Shown here one piece after another: positions 21,401 to 30,311 of a stretch of 30,311 nucleotides of DNA (the first letter of the stretch is position 1; each line of letters starts with the position of its first letter). The stretch covers positions 646 to 30,956 of the forward strand of contig JBBBWG010029943.1 in assembly GCA_037176905.1 (NCBI GenBank), written 5' to 3'. The position numbers were made by a program, and so were the translations under genes. The stretch comes from Azolla pinnata (taxonomy: Eukaryota; Streptophyta; Polypodiopsida; Salviniales; Salviniaceae). Under the pieces are notes generated by a model, which was given only the letters and a program-made list of their open reading frames with translations, did no database searches and was not told the origin of the DNA.

Positions 21401-24400
21401 ACGAAGGGCTCCATCTCACCAACCTACCAACAGTTCATATATCATGTCATGTCTATAATGACATTTCATGCTAGTTAAACAGCACAAATGTGCCGTCTAT
21501 CATTTTTTCTTTGCTGCTTCTAACATGAAGGCTTGGTCCCAAACATATGCAATCACAAAGATAGATAGTTACCGGATATATTAAACACACTCATCTTATA
21601 GTACAAAGCAACTTAGTTAAAAATGAGCTTTTCACTACACTGCAGAACCATGGCTAAATTAACATACATGGACATAGATATACCGGCATTAATTTTCTTT
21701 TGAAAAGAGTTAAATTCCAAATCTCACAAAATTCTAAATATGATAATAAACCTGAAGTATGACAAACTTCCTCTTGCATTTCTGCACAATCTTTAAAAAT
21801 GTGTCGCAAGCCATATCCTGGACAATGAAATTGAATCCAAATCAATACGGAAATCAACACAGCCTACATTTTCACACAACTTGCACAGGGTATACCTGTA
21901 CTCCTGGATGTGTTTCATGCATGAACTCAAACAGCTTGTTAACCACTGTTTTGAGGAACTTCCAGTGTGCTCTCAAGAATCTAGGGTACTGACCGACAAC
22001 ATACCTAACCAAAGCACAAAGATATGCATTAGTAGTAGATATTTGATATCTATCACGGTAAACACAGCATGTCAAACAAAACAATCTGGCCTAAATCAAT
22101 AATGAAACTCTAAATGCCACTGTGATCGAGAACAGGAAAAGGTTAGACAAAGTTAGTAGTATACATATCTGGGAGGTACGCATCGTAATGGACTTAGACA
22201 TAAGCATGTTCACAGCCAAACCTCTGGCATCCGGATGGCCAAGGTTTCACTGTTGCTCAAGCTCCAAATAACAAATACCAAACCCATAATATGATGTTTT
22301 CCTTCTAAGAAATGAAGATGAAGATAGCATAAAATGAATTATTCTGCACCAAATACACGGTAGTGGATGTAGGTACATCTATGGACAAACAATTTTGGGC
22401 TATTATCCAGATATATTCTGTAAAATCTATGCTACTCTCTATAGAGAGGCATACAGCTTTGTGCAATTATCAATCAAAACAGAGACCACATACACAGTTG
22501 TAATCACTCTGGCATATTTACAGTATCAATAACGAGAGAGAGAGAGAGAGAGAGAGAACTCACATAATGTTGCTAGCTATAACTGCTTTATTATCCTTTC
22601 CTTTTGTAATCTCGCATAAGTTCAAAAGGTCACGAATGACTGTGACCAAGAATCTGTTTTCCTGGAAATAAAAATTAAGTTTTAGGCAGGCACCTAGCAG
22701 TCTTGCATCACTACAAAGTCTATTTGGTGTTAGCACAAGAACATATCCGTACCTGATCTTCAGCCATAGACCCCGATATCGAACCAATTGCCCAGCAAAG
22801 TGTATTTAAATTGTTCCAGGACCATTCATCTCCATTTAGTTGCTTGCTTAATTTCTTCAACATCTATCAGCAAAATTCCAAGCAAAAACAAAACCTATAC
22901 ATTGAGCACCTCATTAGTGGCACACAAATCCTCGCATCTTCTGAAGCACCATAAGACACCAGATCTATCATAAGTAAAGTGGCAGCAAAACTGTTACTGT
23001 TACATATAACATTCAGTTAATATTCTTTAATATATTAGAAACCAAACCTGTTGTTCAGTATCTTCATGATCAAGATGAGATAGATATATAAGGGTCTCCC
23101 TCATGATCTGCATTCAAAGGCATTGTCAGTATCTGAAACACTCACACAAAGCATCTCCATATACTGAAATGGGAGAACAAAGGACTCACTTTGTATTGAA
23201 TAAGCACATCATTGTCCTTCATTGTTTCTCGTACAATATTCCCATTTTCATCCTCTACAATAAGGACTTCTTCTGGCTTAGCCATTCGACTAATCATAAG
23301 AAGCCTTAATTTGGACATAGGCATAACATACAACTGCTTGCGCTGAGACATTGCAAGACCATCAGTGAGACCCGCAGCCATTGGCACCTAGCAGTGGAAT
23401 AAACACTGTCACAGTTACACATTAAAAAGTTCCAGAAAAATCTATTGGCATTAGAAAAAAAATTCAGACTTACAAAAAAATACTAAAAAATTTTAACTTG
23501 TAAGTTAAAGCTACTAATATGGAAAGAAAAACAAATAATATATAGTGTTGCTATTAAATTCCTACACATCATGACATTAAATATATAATATATATGATGA
23601 AAAATTAAATACGAACTCACAAAAGATTTCATGTCCTCAAAAGCTATAATCTACAGCTAGTTTCACCTGAAGGCCCATAGCTGCTGCACTTGTTGGATTC
23701 TCAACATTGCATTCAGACTGATATAGGTCACAGACAAGTGAGTTCCAATAGTCCAGACAGACCTTCGCACAAAGCAAATATTACATAAATCATGAGTAAT
23801 CTGTGGTTCACAATAGCAAAGGAAAACAAAAAAACTACCTTACCTTGAAAACTTCAGTGTCATCTACATACGAGATGCCGATCAGATACTCTAATCCAAG
23901 CAAAAGAGCAGTATGATTTTCTTGTGTCCGTTCCAAAACTCCTATGTGAGACTGATTCACGGTTGCAAGTTATAATTTCAAACTTGGTCAATATGTAGAT
24001 TAAACCTTGTCTATTAAAGTCTAATAAAATGTTGGAGCCAAAATTTCTGAGAAACCAACCTTAAAGAAGGATGTAAAAAATAGTGCAAGATTTTGTATGA
24101 AGACCTGCAATGACAAAACAAATTTTTTTATATTGCACGAACCAACATACATTTCTCTACATCAAATACAGTAGAGTGAATGCAAGAACCTGATCATCAT
24201 CTGAACCATTTGCATATGCTTCTGGGATGTTAGTTCCAGATGGCAATATTATCTAGAGAAAGAAAGCATGCCGCTGTTAAATCATGCACTTTCAAACTAA
24301 AAATGAGTCTGCTCCACCCACTAAAACAACAAGGTGAAAGTTCTATCACCTGAAGCTGCACCATGAAAACGTTGTACAGCTTAACAAACTGTGGATCATA

Positions 24401-27400
24401 CATTTCACCAAAACTTAGTGCTGCCACCTGTTAAATTCAAAGAATCACGCTTTAAACTAATGTCCAATGTTACTTTCTAATGTAATACACATAAAAGGTT
24501 CAGAAACATCAGACACAGAGCAATACCTAATAAAGATACAATTGCTTTGTTATATCAAAGAAATCTTGGAAAGAACATATAGTTACAGTAAACTTGGAAA
24601 AGATAAAAGAAATTGACAAAATGTGTCAGTGATGTAAGTAGAATGGAGGAACATAAAGTTATAAAGCCTATGCACAAGATACCTACTCAATCTATATTAA
24701 CCTGAAGCCTAGATTGATGCACTTCAAAATGCCCTTCCTCAAGCTTAGGGCTTAACCATGCATATCTTCAGCCTCAAAAAGATTCATCTATATCCCAACA
24801 AGGTGAGAGGTTTCTAAGAATATATACCTGATAAATGTTTGTTGATGATTACAAAACAAAACTTCTATCACTGCCTTACTCTTCATTTGGCATTGTGAAG
24901 CTGTGCTATTAACCTATTCTGATTAGCCATGTGATATTATTTACATATCTATACTAATCCATGGAATACTGCCAAATAACAGGGTAGATATATGCATACT
25001 CGGTGTCACAAGAGGTCCTTCCTACAAGATACACAGGACATGAGATATGTACTGTGATGCAGTGATGGCGATCTATCAGTGATCACACAATTATAAGCAT
25101 GCAGATCATTAATCACACATCTGAGCATAGATATCCATAGCAAGCCATAGAACAGAACTCAACACCAGGATAGTTGAATGCATACTTTGGTACATGAAAG
25201 GGATCTCCCTACCAGATAACCATAATATGAGATATATATACAATGCATTGATGCCGATCTACCACTGACCACACAAAAGCCCATATCTTCTATTGAGGGA
25301 ATTCAAAAGGTAAATATATGACACAGAAAAATCTCCATGATGAAAAAACGGTGTTACACAATACGATACATCCTGCAAGGGTCATGTTGCTTACAACTGA
25401 CTCAAGTTAAGCTTATAGCAATGACCATTCTAGACATAACATACCTCTGTCAGGCACTGGAGTGCTAGATTCCTATATACCACTACTGGAAAAAGCTTCA
25501 GCAATGCATCCAACTGCAAATCCACCATTTATAATTGTCATAAGTTGATGTGAAGTAGCAATTGTATGTCTGCAATACTTAATCAAGAAACTTTACCAAA
25601 AGGGATTCGAAAATATATCCCAATGGTATCCATGATAAGAAGGCATGAAGAGTCTTCAGAGTGGCTTGAATGAGTTCTGGACGTTGTGAAAACGATAGCA
25701 CAAACAGGCATAATTCATGGATAAGTTGAAATTCACTGCATACATTAAAAACATGCATTAGTATTCAATTCCAGCTTCCTAAGGAAGCCCGACTTTATCA
25801 TGCAAACAGTCAGTATGAGTTGCATCAGAAACAAAAACCAGCATAGAAGTACAAGATTGCTGTAGTTAACTCTTATCATCCAGGATATAATACGCGCTAC
25901 AAATACCCTTAATTACCTGTTTAAAGACTCTTTAAGCTCTTTAATTTTGTTGTGTGTCAGTTCACCACGTGAAAAATCAAATACTTCCTCACTCAGAAGC
26001 TGCACTAATGGAAAACATGTAGATGAGTGATAGGAGTTTTGCTCTATGAAGCTGAATCTAATTATAATATAAATTGGAAATACGAAAAATGGCAGATGTA
26101 GCAGGAAAATGAAAAGATGAACACTCAAGCATTTCATTTACCTTGAGTATAACCATGCAATTTTCACACAGTGTCTCATTGCTTTTAGCAGCTGCAACAA
26201 TATCTGGAATAAAACTTGGCCATTTGGCAGGCCAATCATGTTTCAGGACCTGTAACCATTTCCGAAAATTAGAGAAATCCGTGTACCATATATAGAAACA
26301 CCATGGGCAAAACTGCAGGGCACAGCAAACTATAACCCTAAACCAGGAAGAGAATAAAATGAGAGCATCTACAACTAAACATCACTTTTGGTACATATCT
26401 GGAGAATTATGTTCTCAAACACCAAGTAGATCATACCGAGAGAACATTGGATTTTTTGGTATAGATATACCTGGACAAGAATAATATTCAGTTTATTGAC
26501 GTAAAGACGATCTGTGCGGAAGGTAACCTCATTGCTTGAAAGCTGTAAACAGGATCAAGTGTTGAGTGGTGCTACATACATTTAGAATGCATCCCTTTGA
26601 TACAATAATTCAAACAGAAGAAAATTGTTTGACCTGTATTATAAGGTCTGAAATGTAGTTTTTTATACCCTGACATTGTTCAACAGGCAATGCATTCCAC
26701 CTATACTTAATGACACCTTCCAATACCTAACATACGCATTGAATCAGAAATAACCATCAATTTAAATTGTCAAATGAATGATGAACTATTCCATTTGCTC
26801 TTACTTGAAGGGCATAAAACTTTGTATTTAGGTTCTGTGAATTTTGCAGAATGGTGACAACTTGAGTCCATGTATCTGGGTGTTCCTGTATTTGCCTCAA
26901 TATCCTTTCTGCAGCAGCCCTCTACAGAGAGAAAGTGACAGTATTCAACACAGATATCATTTGTACCAATTTCATTGTGAAAAATGGCCTCAAACATGAC
27001 CATTACATTCTAAGGAAATTGTGCGTTGAAGGGTAAACCATTCCATTCCAGATAAAAAAGAAGAAATAACCAAAATAAGCATAGCATTCTTGATTGAACT
27101 ATCTCAACATTACAAGCCTCTTCTGGTGACACTAATATCATATTTGCCTTCTGCACTACCTCTTCATTTAGAGGAGATGTAAAACTCTTCCATCCTCCAT
27201 TTATATCCACCATCATGTGTACAATTTTCATGGAGTTTTCCGATGTTTACACACTTTTAGTCAAGTATCACAGCAACCACCATATGAGGAAGTGCACATC
27301 AAGTATGCATTCTAGCATCGGTGTTCATATCTGAATCAAAAACTGCCCACAAACATCCCAATACAAGATTATTGGAACTACTCATATCTCAAGAAAGAAT

Positions 27401-28806
27401 TCAAGGAATTCCAGGAGTAGATATGTTCCTAGTGCTTGTACACATTACCACATCAGAACTTTTTTATACGAACAAGAACCTTAACGTGGATATTTCCCAT
27501 GTTTGTGTGCTCTCATCGGCATGAGACATGCCGTGACAATAAATGCTAAGAATGGCCCTGGCATTACAGGAGTGTAATCCAATTCCTGTACACTTCTATC
27601 AAGCTAACAAGTATGTACAATCAGATAAAACCGACAACTTCAGTTCTTGAACACTCTTCCCTGCCTACTTTTTATTGTGACTATAGGAGACTGAATTGAC
27701 TCTGCCATTAAAATGGTCTCAAAACCTATTGCATGTGCATTTCTGTATGGGATATGAATCATTAAAAAACAATGTCCCAGCATGCACGTGGAACATTGCG
27801 CCATTAATCAAACCACTCATTCCTTCAGAAATGCATGAATCAGTACTCTAATGGGGGATTTCTCATCCTTTCTGTGAGGTTAAAAAGTTCCAGCAGTTGG
27901 TTACATACACAACCTTGTTTGTTCACAGGAACGCGAGAATATAGTACAGCCAGATACAGTTCAAGGTTGAGAATGACAAGCTCAGCTCAGTGCATTCATC
28001 ATTTGCAGTACTAGAGAATTTGATGGCACGTGTCCATGTCCGCATTAATATATCTAGATTACAATCTTCATCATTAAATTTACTAGACTTCAGATACCTC
28101 CATGCTAAACATAGATGTTAGCATTGATAAAATTTCATTCAAAGTTTTTCCTTTCTTTGGAAAGGTTGAGAGTTTAAACTGTTGCAAAAAGTGCAACATT
28201 ATGTAAACAGCATAGTTTCTATAATCAGCTTAGAAGGTGTTCTCCATTACCCTGAATGACCCCAAAAGCTTTGTTTGCATCAAAATCTTCAGAAACAGCT
28301 CAAGTTATTATATGGGTGTGAATCGGAATACTCCGAAAGTATATATATTTAGCCCGATGTTCTATCTGTCATTAAAAATGGGGGAGCTCATACTGGAATG
28401 ACCACGTATCAGCGTAGATAGACGCAGTGCAGAACTTCGTACTTCCTGCATTGACAGATGCAATGCAGAGATCCCTATGAACACTGCAGGTCCAAAAAAA
28501 ATCATTTTTCGTTCTGCATCGACTGGCGTATATAGTAATTCAAAGTTCTTCTTTTCTACATTCGGACCTCAGTGCCTTCTGCAAAGTTTCCAGAACTAAA
28601 ACAGATACCTGGAAAGAGAAAGCCTGGAGGGGGGGGGGAAGAGAGAACAGACAAAGTGCAAGAATGGAAGAGCGCATACATGAATGGACGGGATGAAACT
28701 TTCTGCATACCTCTTCTTTGGAGCCCGTACCGTAGAACGCAGCGACGGTGGCGTCGAGAAGGGGGACATCGAAGGGTTGCCCGAAGTTCAGCAGCTTCTC
28801 CGCCAT
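18498..28806 (-). CDS. XPO1: Exportin-1 (XPO1/CRM1), 32-exon gene, complete
   Basis: Joining 32 exons with GT-AG introns gives 3222 coding bases, or 1073 aa, close to the roughly 1075 aa of plant exportin-1 as I recall it. The protein starts [14 protein letters not shown] and ends [13 protein letters not shown]. It is the Ran-GTP-dependent karyopherin that carries proteins with leucine-rich export signals, and some RNPs, through nuclear pores. The importin-beta N-terminal domain lies at about residues 33-102 (AAAERIL..., [14 protein letters not shown]). HEAT repeats follow, with the highly conserved [17 protein letters not shown] and [18 protein letters not shown] stretches. The NES-groove cysteine sits in [15 protein letters not shown] at residue 528, the position of the leptomycin-B-reactive Cys of human CRM1. 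No exon is missing or broken. Introns are mostly short; intron 1 (1789 bp) and intron 8 (1017 bp) are the largest. Confidence 0.97.
22534..22557. repeat. (GA)12 microsatellite in XPO1 intron 17
   Basis: Twelve GA units lie directly beside the 5' splice site of intron 17 (exon 17 ends at 22564). In the transcript this reads as a CU-rich run starting a few bases after GTGAGTT. Confidence 0.95.
24992..25276. repeat. Diverged ~99-bp direct repeat within XPO1 intron 8
   Basis: Copy 1 (24992-25090) and copy 2 (25178-25276) both begin ATGCATACT and end GACCACACAA or GATCACACAA. They share ATGAGATATNTAC and GATGNCGATCTANCA words, 186 bp apart. The spacing and divergence indicate an old duplication inside the intron. 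Confidence 0.75.
26922..28710 (-). other. XPO1 intron 1 (1789 bp)
   Basis: The first intron splits the coding sequence after residue 32 (GSKEE|RAAAE). It is the longest in the gene. It contains a run of nine C in the transcript sense (GGGGGGGGG on the + strand near 28630). Frames inside it have no recognisable motif. Long first introns in plant housekeeping genes often carry expression-enhancing sequence; that role here is inference only. Confidence 0.85.
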
Positions 28807-28842
28807 GGCGGAGGCAGAGATGCCAGATCTTTTTCCAGTTAC

Positions 28843-28893
28843 AAGAAGAAGAAGAAGAAGAAGAAGAAGAAGAAGAAGAAGAAGAAGAAGAAG
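28843..28893. repeat. (AAG)17 microsatellite, (CTT)17 in the XPO1 5' leader
   Basis: Seventeen perfect AAG units lie 37 bases upstream of the XPO1 start codon. In the gene's sense it is a CTT run, typical of plant 5' UTR pyrimidine tracts. Plus-strand frames through it give only poly-E, poly-K or poly-R translations. Confidence 0.95.
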
Positions 28894-28985
28894 GAGACGG
28901 AGAAACGGGAGTCACGAAAGAAGAAAGAGAGAGTGCGCGAGCGTGTGCGAAGCAAGCAGGGATTTAGGTTTTGCTGTGGACCGGA

Positions 28986-29042
28986 GCAGAAACCCTAATT
29001 CTCTGTGGATTCTGCAGCAGAAACCCTAATTCTCTCTGGATT
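28986..29042. promoter_or_regulatory. Two telo-box elements in a 31-bp direct repeat upstream of XPO1
   Basis: AAACCCTAA occurs at 28990-28998 and 29021-29029 inside two near-identical segments (GCAGAAACCCTAATTCTCT), 31 bp apart. Telo-boxes are known plant promoter elements of cell-cycle and translation-related genes and bind Myb-like telomere-repeat factors. They lie 184-224 bp upstream of the XPO1 ATG, so promoter or early leader. Whether they act on XPO1 is inferred. Confidence 0.65.
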
Positions 29043-29199
29043 CGGACGCTCTTCGTTTTGCAGAGGAGAGAAGCGGAGGAGAGTGTGTCTGTTTTATTTC
29101 GTGTGTGTTGATGAACTGTGCGTGATTTGAACGCTACTATTCTCATACTCTGAGTTACTTCATCAAAACGGAGCTCTGAAATTGATCTTCCAGGTTCAG

Positions 29200-29331
29200 T
29201 TTAGGGTTTAGGATTTTGGGTTTAGGGTTTGGGATTTGGGTTTAGGGTTTAGGATTCTGGGTTTAGGGTTTAGGATTCTGGGTTTAGGATTTTGGGTTTA
29301 GGGTTTAGGGTTTAGGGTTTAGGGTTTAGGG
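29200..29331. repeat. Interstitial telomere-like tract (TTTAGGG)
   Basis: The tract consists of TTTAGGG units with variants (TTTAGGATTCTGGG, TTTGGGA) and ends in five perfect tandem TTTAGGG copies at 29297-29331. It is the Arabidopsis-type plant telomere sequence, here inside the chromosome about 0.4-0.5 kb upstream of the XPO1 start codon. Confidence 0.93.
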
Positions 29332-30311
29332 TAAGACAAAGCTTTGGAATGAATGGGTTGTTGTTCGGGTCAAAAAATAAAGCTTTTGATCATGGAATAG
29401 TTGACGATCGGGATTCATCTGATGGGAGCACCGCCTTGCTTTTATCAGATCGGGATTCAGCCTAGGGTTCAGGATTTAGGGCTCAGGGTAAAACAAAGCT
29501 TTGAAATGTTTGGGTTGCTTGCTTGGGTTGAAAATAAAAGCGTTGAAAATGGAGGGGGATGGGATTCCTCTTCTAGCAATGGCTCCGCGCCACGAGAAGC
29601 TCTTTGCAGCTTGAGAGTCTGGAGAGGGTATTCGGTTCAAGGCAAAACAAGGTTCCAAATGATTGGCTTGTTGTTCGGGTCGAAAATAAAGCTTTGTAAA
29701 ATGGGGAGGTTCTTCTCCTAGCAACAATTCTACGCCACGAGAAGCACCATGCTTATCGTAACAAGTTTAGGAGTTTGGAGTTTAGGATTTACGGTACAAT
29801 GCTTATTGTATCAGGATTTGATTTAGGGTTCAAAGTACAATACATGCGACTTTGAAACGAACACGGGGTTCTTCTGGTTGCAAGCAGAGCTCTGAAAATC
29901 TTAGATGGCCTCTTGTTCTCGTTGTCGCTCCACGCCACGAAGAGCTCTACAGTCTTTGAGAGAGTGTATTTGTTCGAGTTTTAGATGTAGGATTAAAGTC
30001 TCATATTGCTTTTCGTGCAAAGGTATTTATTTGGCGTGCTATGGTTCAAAGTTCTTTTAGTTGCAAACTGAACTCTGCAAATCTTGGATGGGCTCTTTTT
30101 CTGGTCGTCGCTCCACACCACGAAGACCTTTACAGTCTTTGAGAGAGTGTATTTGTTTGAGATTTAGATGCAAGATGGAAGTCTCATTTTCCTTTCCATG
30201 GAACGATATTTATTTGGCATACTATAGTCGCTGGGTTGCCTTTGTCTATGGCTCTAAAACGAAGGCACATTTCGAGCGGTACGTGCGTCTTTTGTACGAC
30301 AATCGATAAAG
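29331..30311. repeat. Degenerate 150-185 bp tandem repeat running off the window
   Basis: Units beginning GTAARACAAAGCTTTG or similar start near 29331, 29488 and 29642. A clearer pair lies at 29868-30050 and 30051 to about 30233 (183-bp period; GTTCTTNTRGTTGCAA... and TTTGAGAGAGTGTATTTGTT). The word CCACGAGAAGC or CCACGAAGA recurs in most units, near 29590, 29735, 29936 and 30119. The units contain no recognisable protein motif; frames of 80-106 codons across them are not supported as genes. Confidence 0.75.

Larger units (their letters stand above)
18498..28806 (-). other. XPO1: Exon map of XPO1
   Basis: Coding exons in gene order: 28806-28711, 26921-26805, 26726-26634, 26542-26471, 26249-26142, 25999-25917, 25735-25597, 25513-25445, 24427-24350, 24252-24190, 24104-24060, 23951-23844, 23762-23667, 23387-23190, 23107-23048, 22863-22753, 22661-22564, 22004-21896, 21817-21752, 21423-21325, 21239-21159, 20756-20667, 20586-20501, 20396-20316, 20237-20055, 19893-19827, 19736-19626, 19525-19418, 19338-19201, 19065-18925, 18823-18719, 18620-18498. 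All 31 introns have GT donors and AG acceptors. 26 introns are phase 0; those after exons 6, 17, 23, 24 and 25 are phase 2. Boundaries were set by splice signals plus continuity with the known exportin-1 sequence. Each exon length agrees with the residues it encodes. Confidence 0.93.

Noticed and set aside
18498..28806. Many separate small genes on the minus strand (for example at 23142-23387, 19940-20233 and 21196-21414)
   Set aside because: Each is a single exon of exportin-1 extended into an intron. The exons join in frame with GT-AG introns.
28572..29029. Plus-strand frames with poly-E, poly-K or poly-R
   Set aside because: They translate the (AAG)17 microsatellite and overlap XPO1 exon 1 on the other strand.
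29200..29331. A true chromosome end
   Set aside because: Only five perfect TTTAGGG units are present, variants are interspersed, and about 1 kb of other sequence follows.
29401..30309. Small plus-strand genes of 80-106 codons at the right edge
   Set aside because: They lie within degenerate tandem repeats, frames are not kept between units, and no motif is recognisable.

Overview
The window is plant nuclear DNA, most likely from a fern or another seed-free vascular plant; this is inferred, not proven. Three pieces of evidence point to a plant: three long intronless PLS-class pentatricopeptide repeat (PPR) genes with many near-identical repeat triplets, a 32-exon gene closely matching plant exportin-1, and TTTAGGG-type telomeric repeats. 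There are no bacterial operons, phage genes, CRISPR arrays or recognisable transposon proteins.

Layout. 1-320: a tandemly duplicated 5' leader plus start region. 227-2854 (+): PPR gene 1, 875 aa, 7 repeat triplets. 4277-8377 (-): PPR gene 2, 1366 aa, about 12 triplets with one decayed triplet in the middle. 8.4-12.4 kb: non-coding, containing a striking array of foldback (inverted) repeats at 10.17-11.03 kb and small tandem duplications. 12420-15644 (-): PPR gene 3, 1074 aa, 9 triplets. 15.6-18.5 kb: non-coding, with 43/27-bp, CA, 35-bp and 38-bp tandem arrays. 18498-28806 (-): a complete exportin-1 (XPO1/CRM1) gene. I reconstructed 32 exons, all joined by GT-AG introns, giving a 1073-aa protein. 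28.8-30.3 kb: the XPO1 leader and promoter side, with (CTT)17, two telo-boxes, an interstitial telomeric tract and a degenerate 150-185 bp tandem repeat.

How the genes work. The PPR proteins should bind organellar RNA sequence-specifically, as C-to-U or U-to-C editing or RNA-processing factors. All three end in an E-type tail and lack the DYW deaminase domain, so any editing would need a partner in trans. Reading the two specificity residues of each P and S motif gives nearly the same predicted RNA pattern for genes 1 and 3, with gene 2 sharing the beginning. They therefore look like locally duplicated paralogues with overlapping ancestral targets. XPO1 is an unrelated housekeeping gene, the nuclear export receptor for leucine-rich export signals.

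The observations I rate highest are the shared RNA code of the PPR paralogues, the foldback array, the mosaic structure of PPR gene 2, the duplicated 5' end of PPR gene 1, and the telomeric tract beside the XPO1 promoter.
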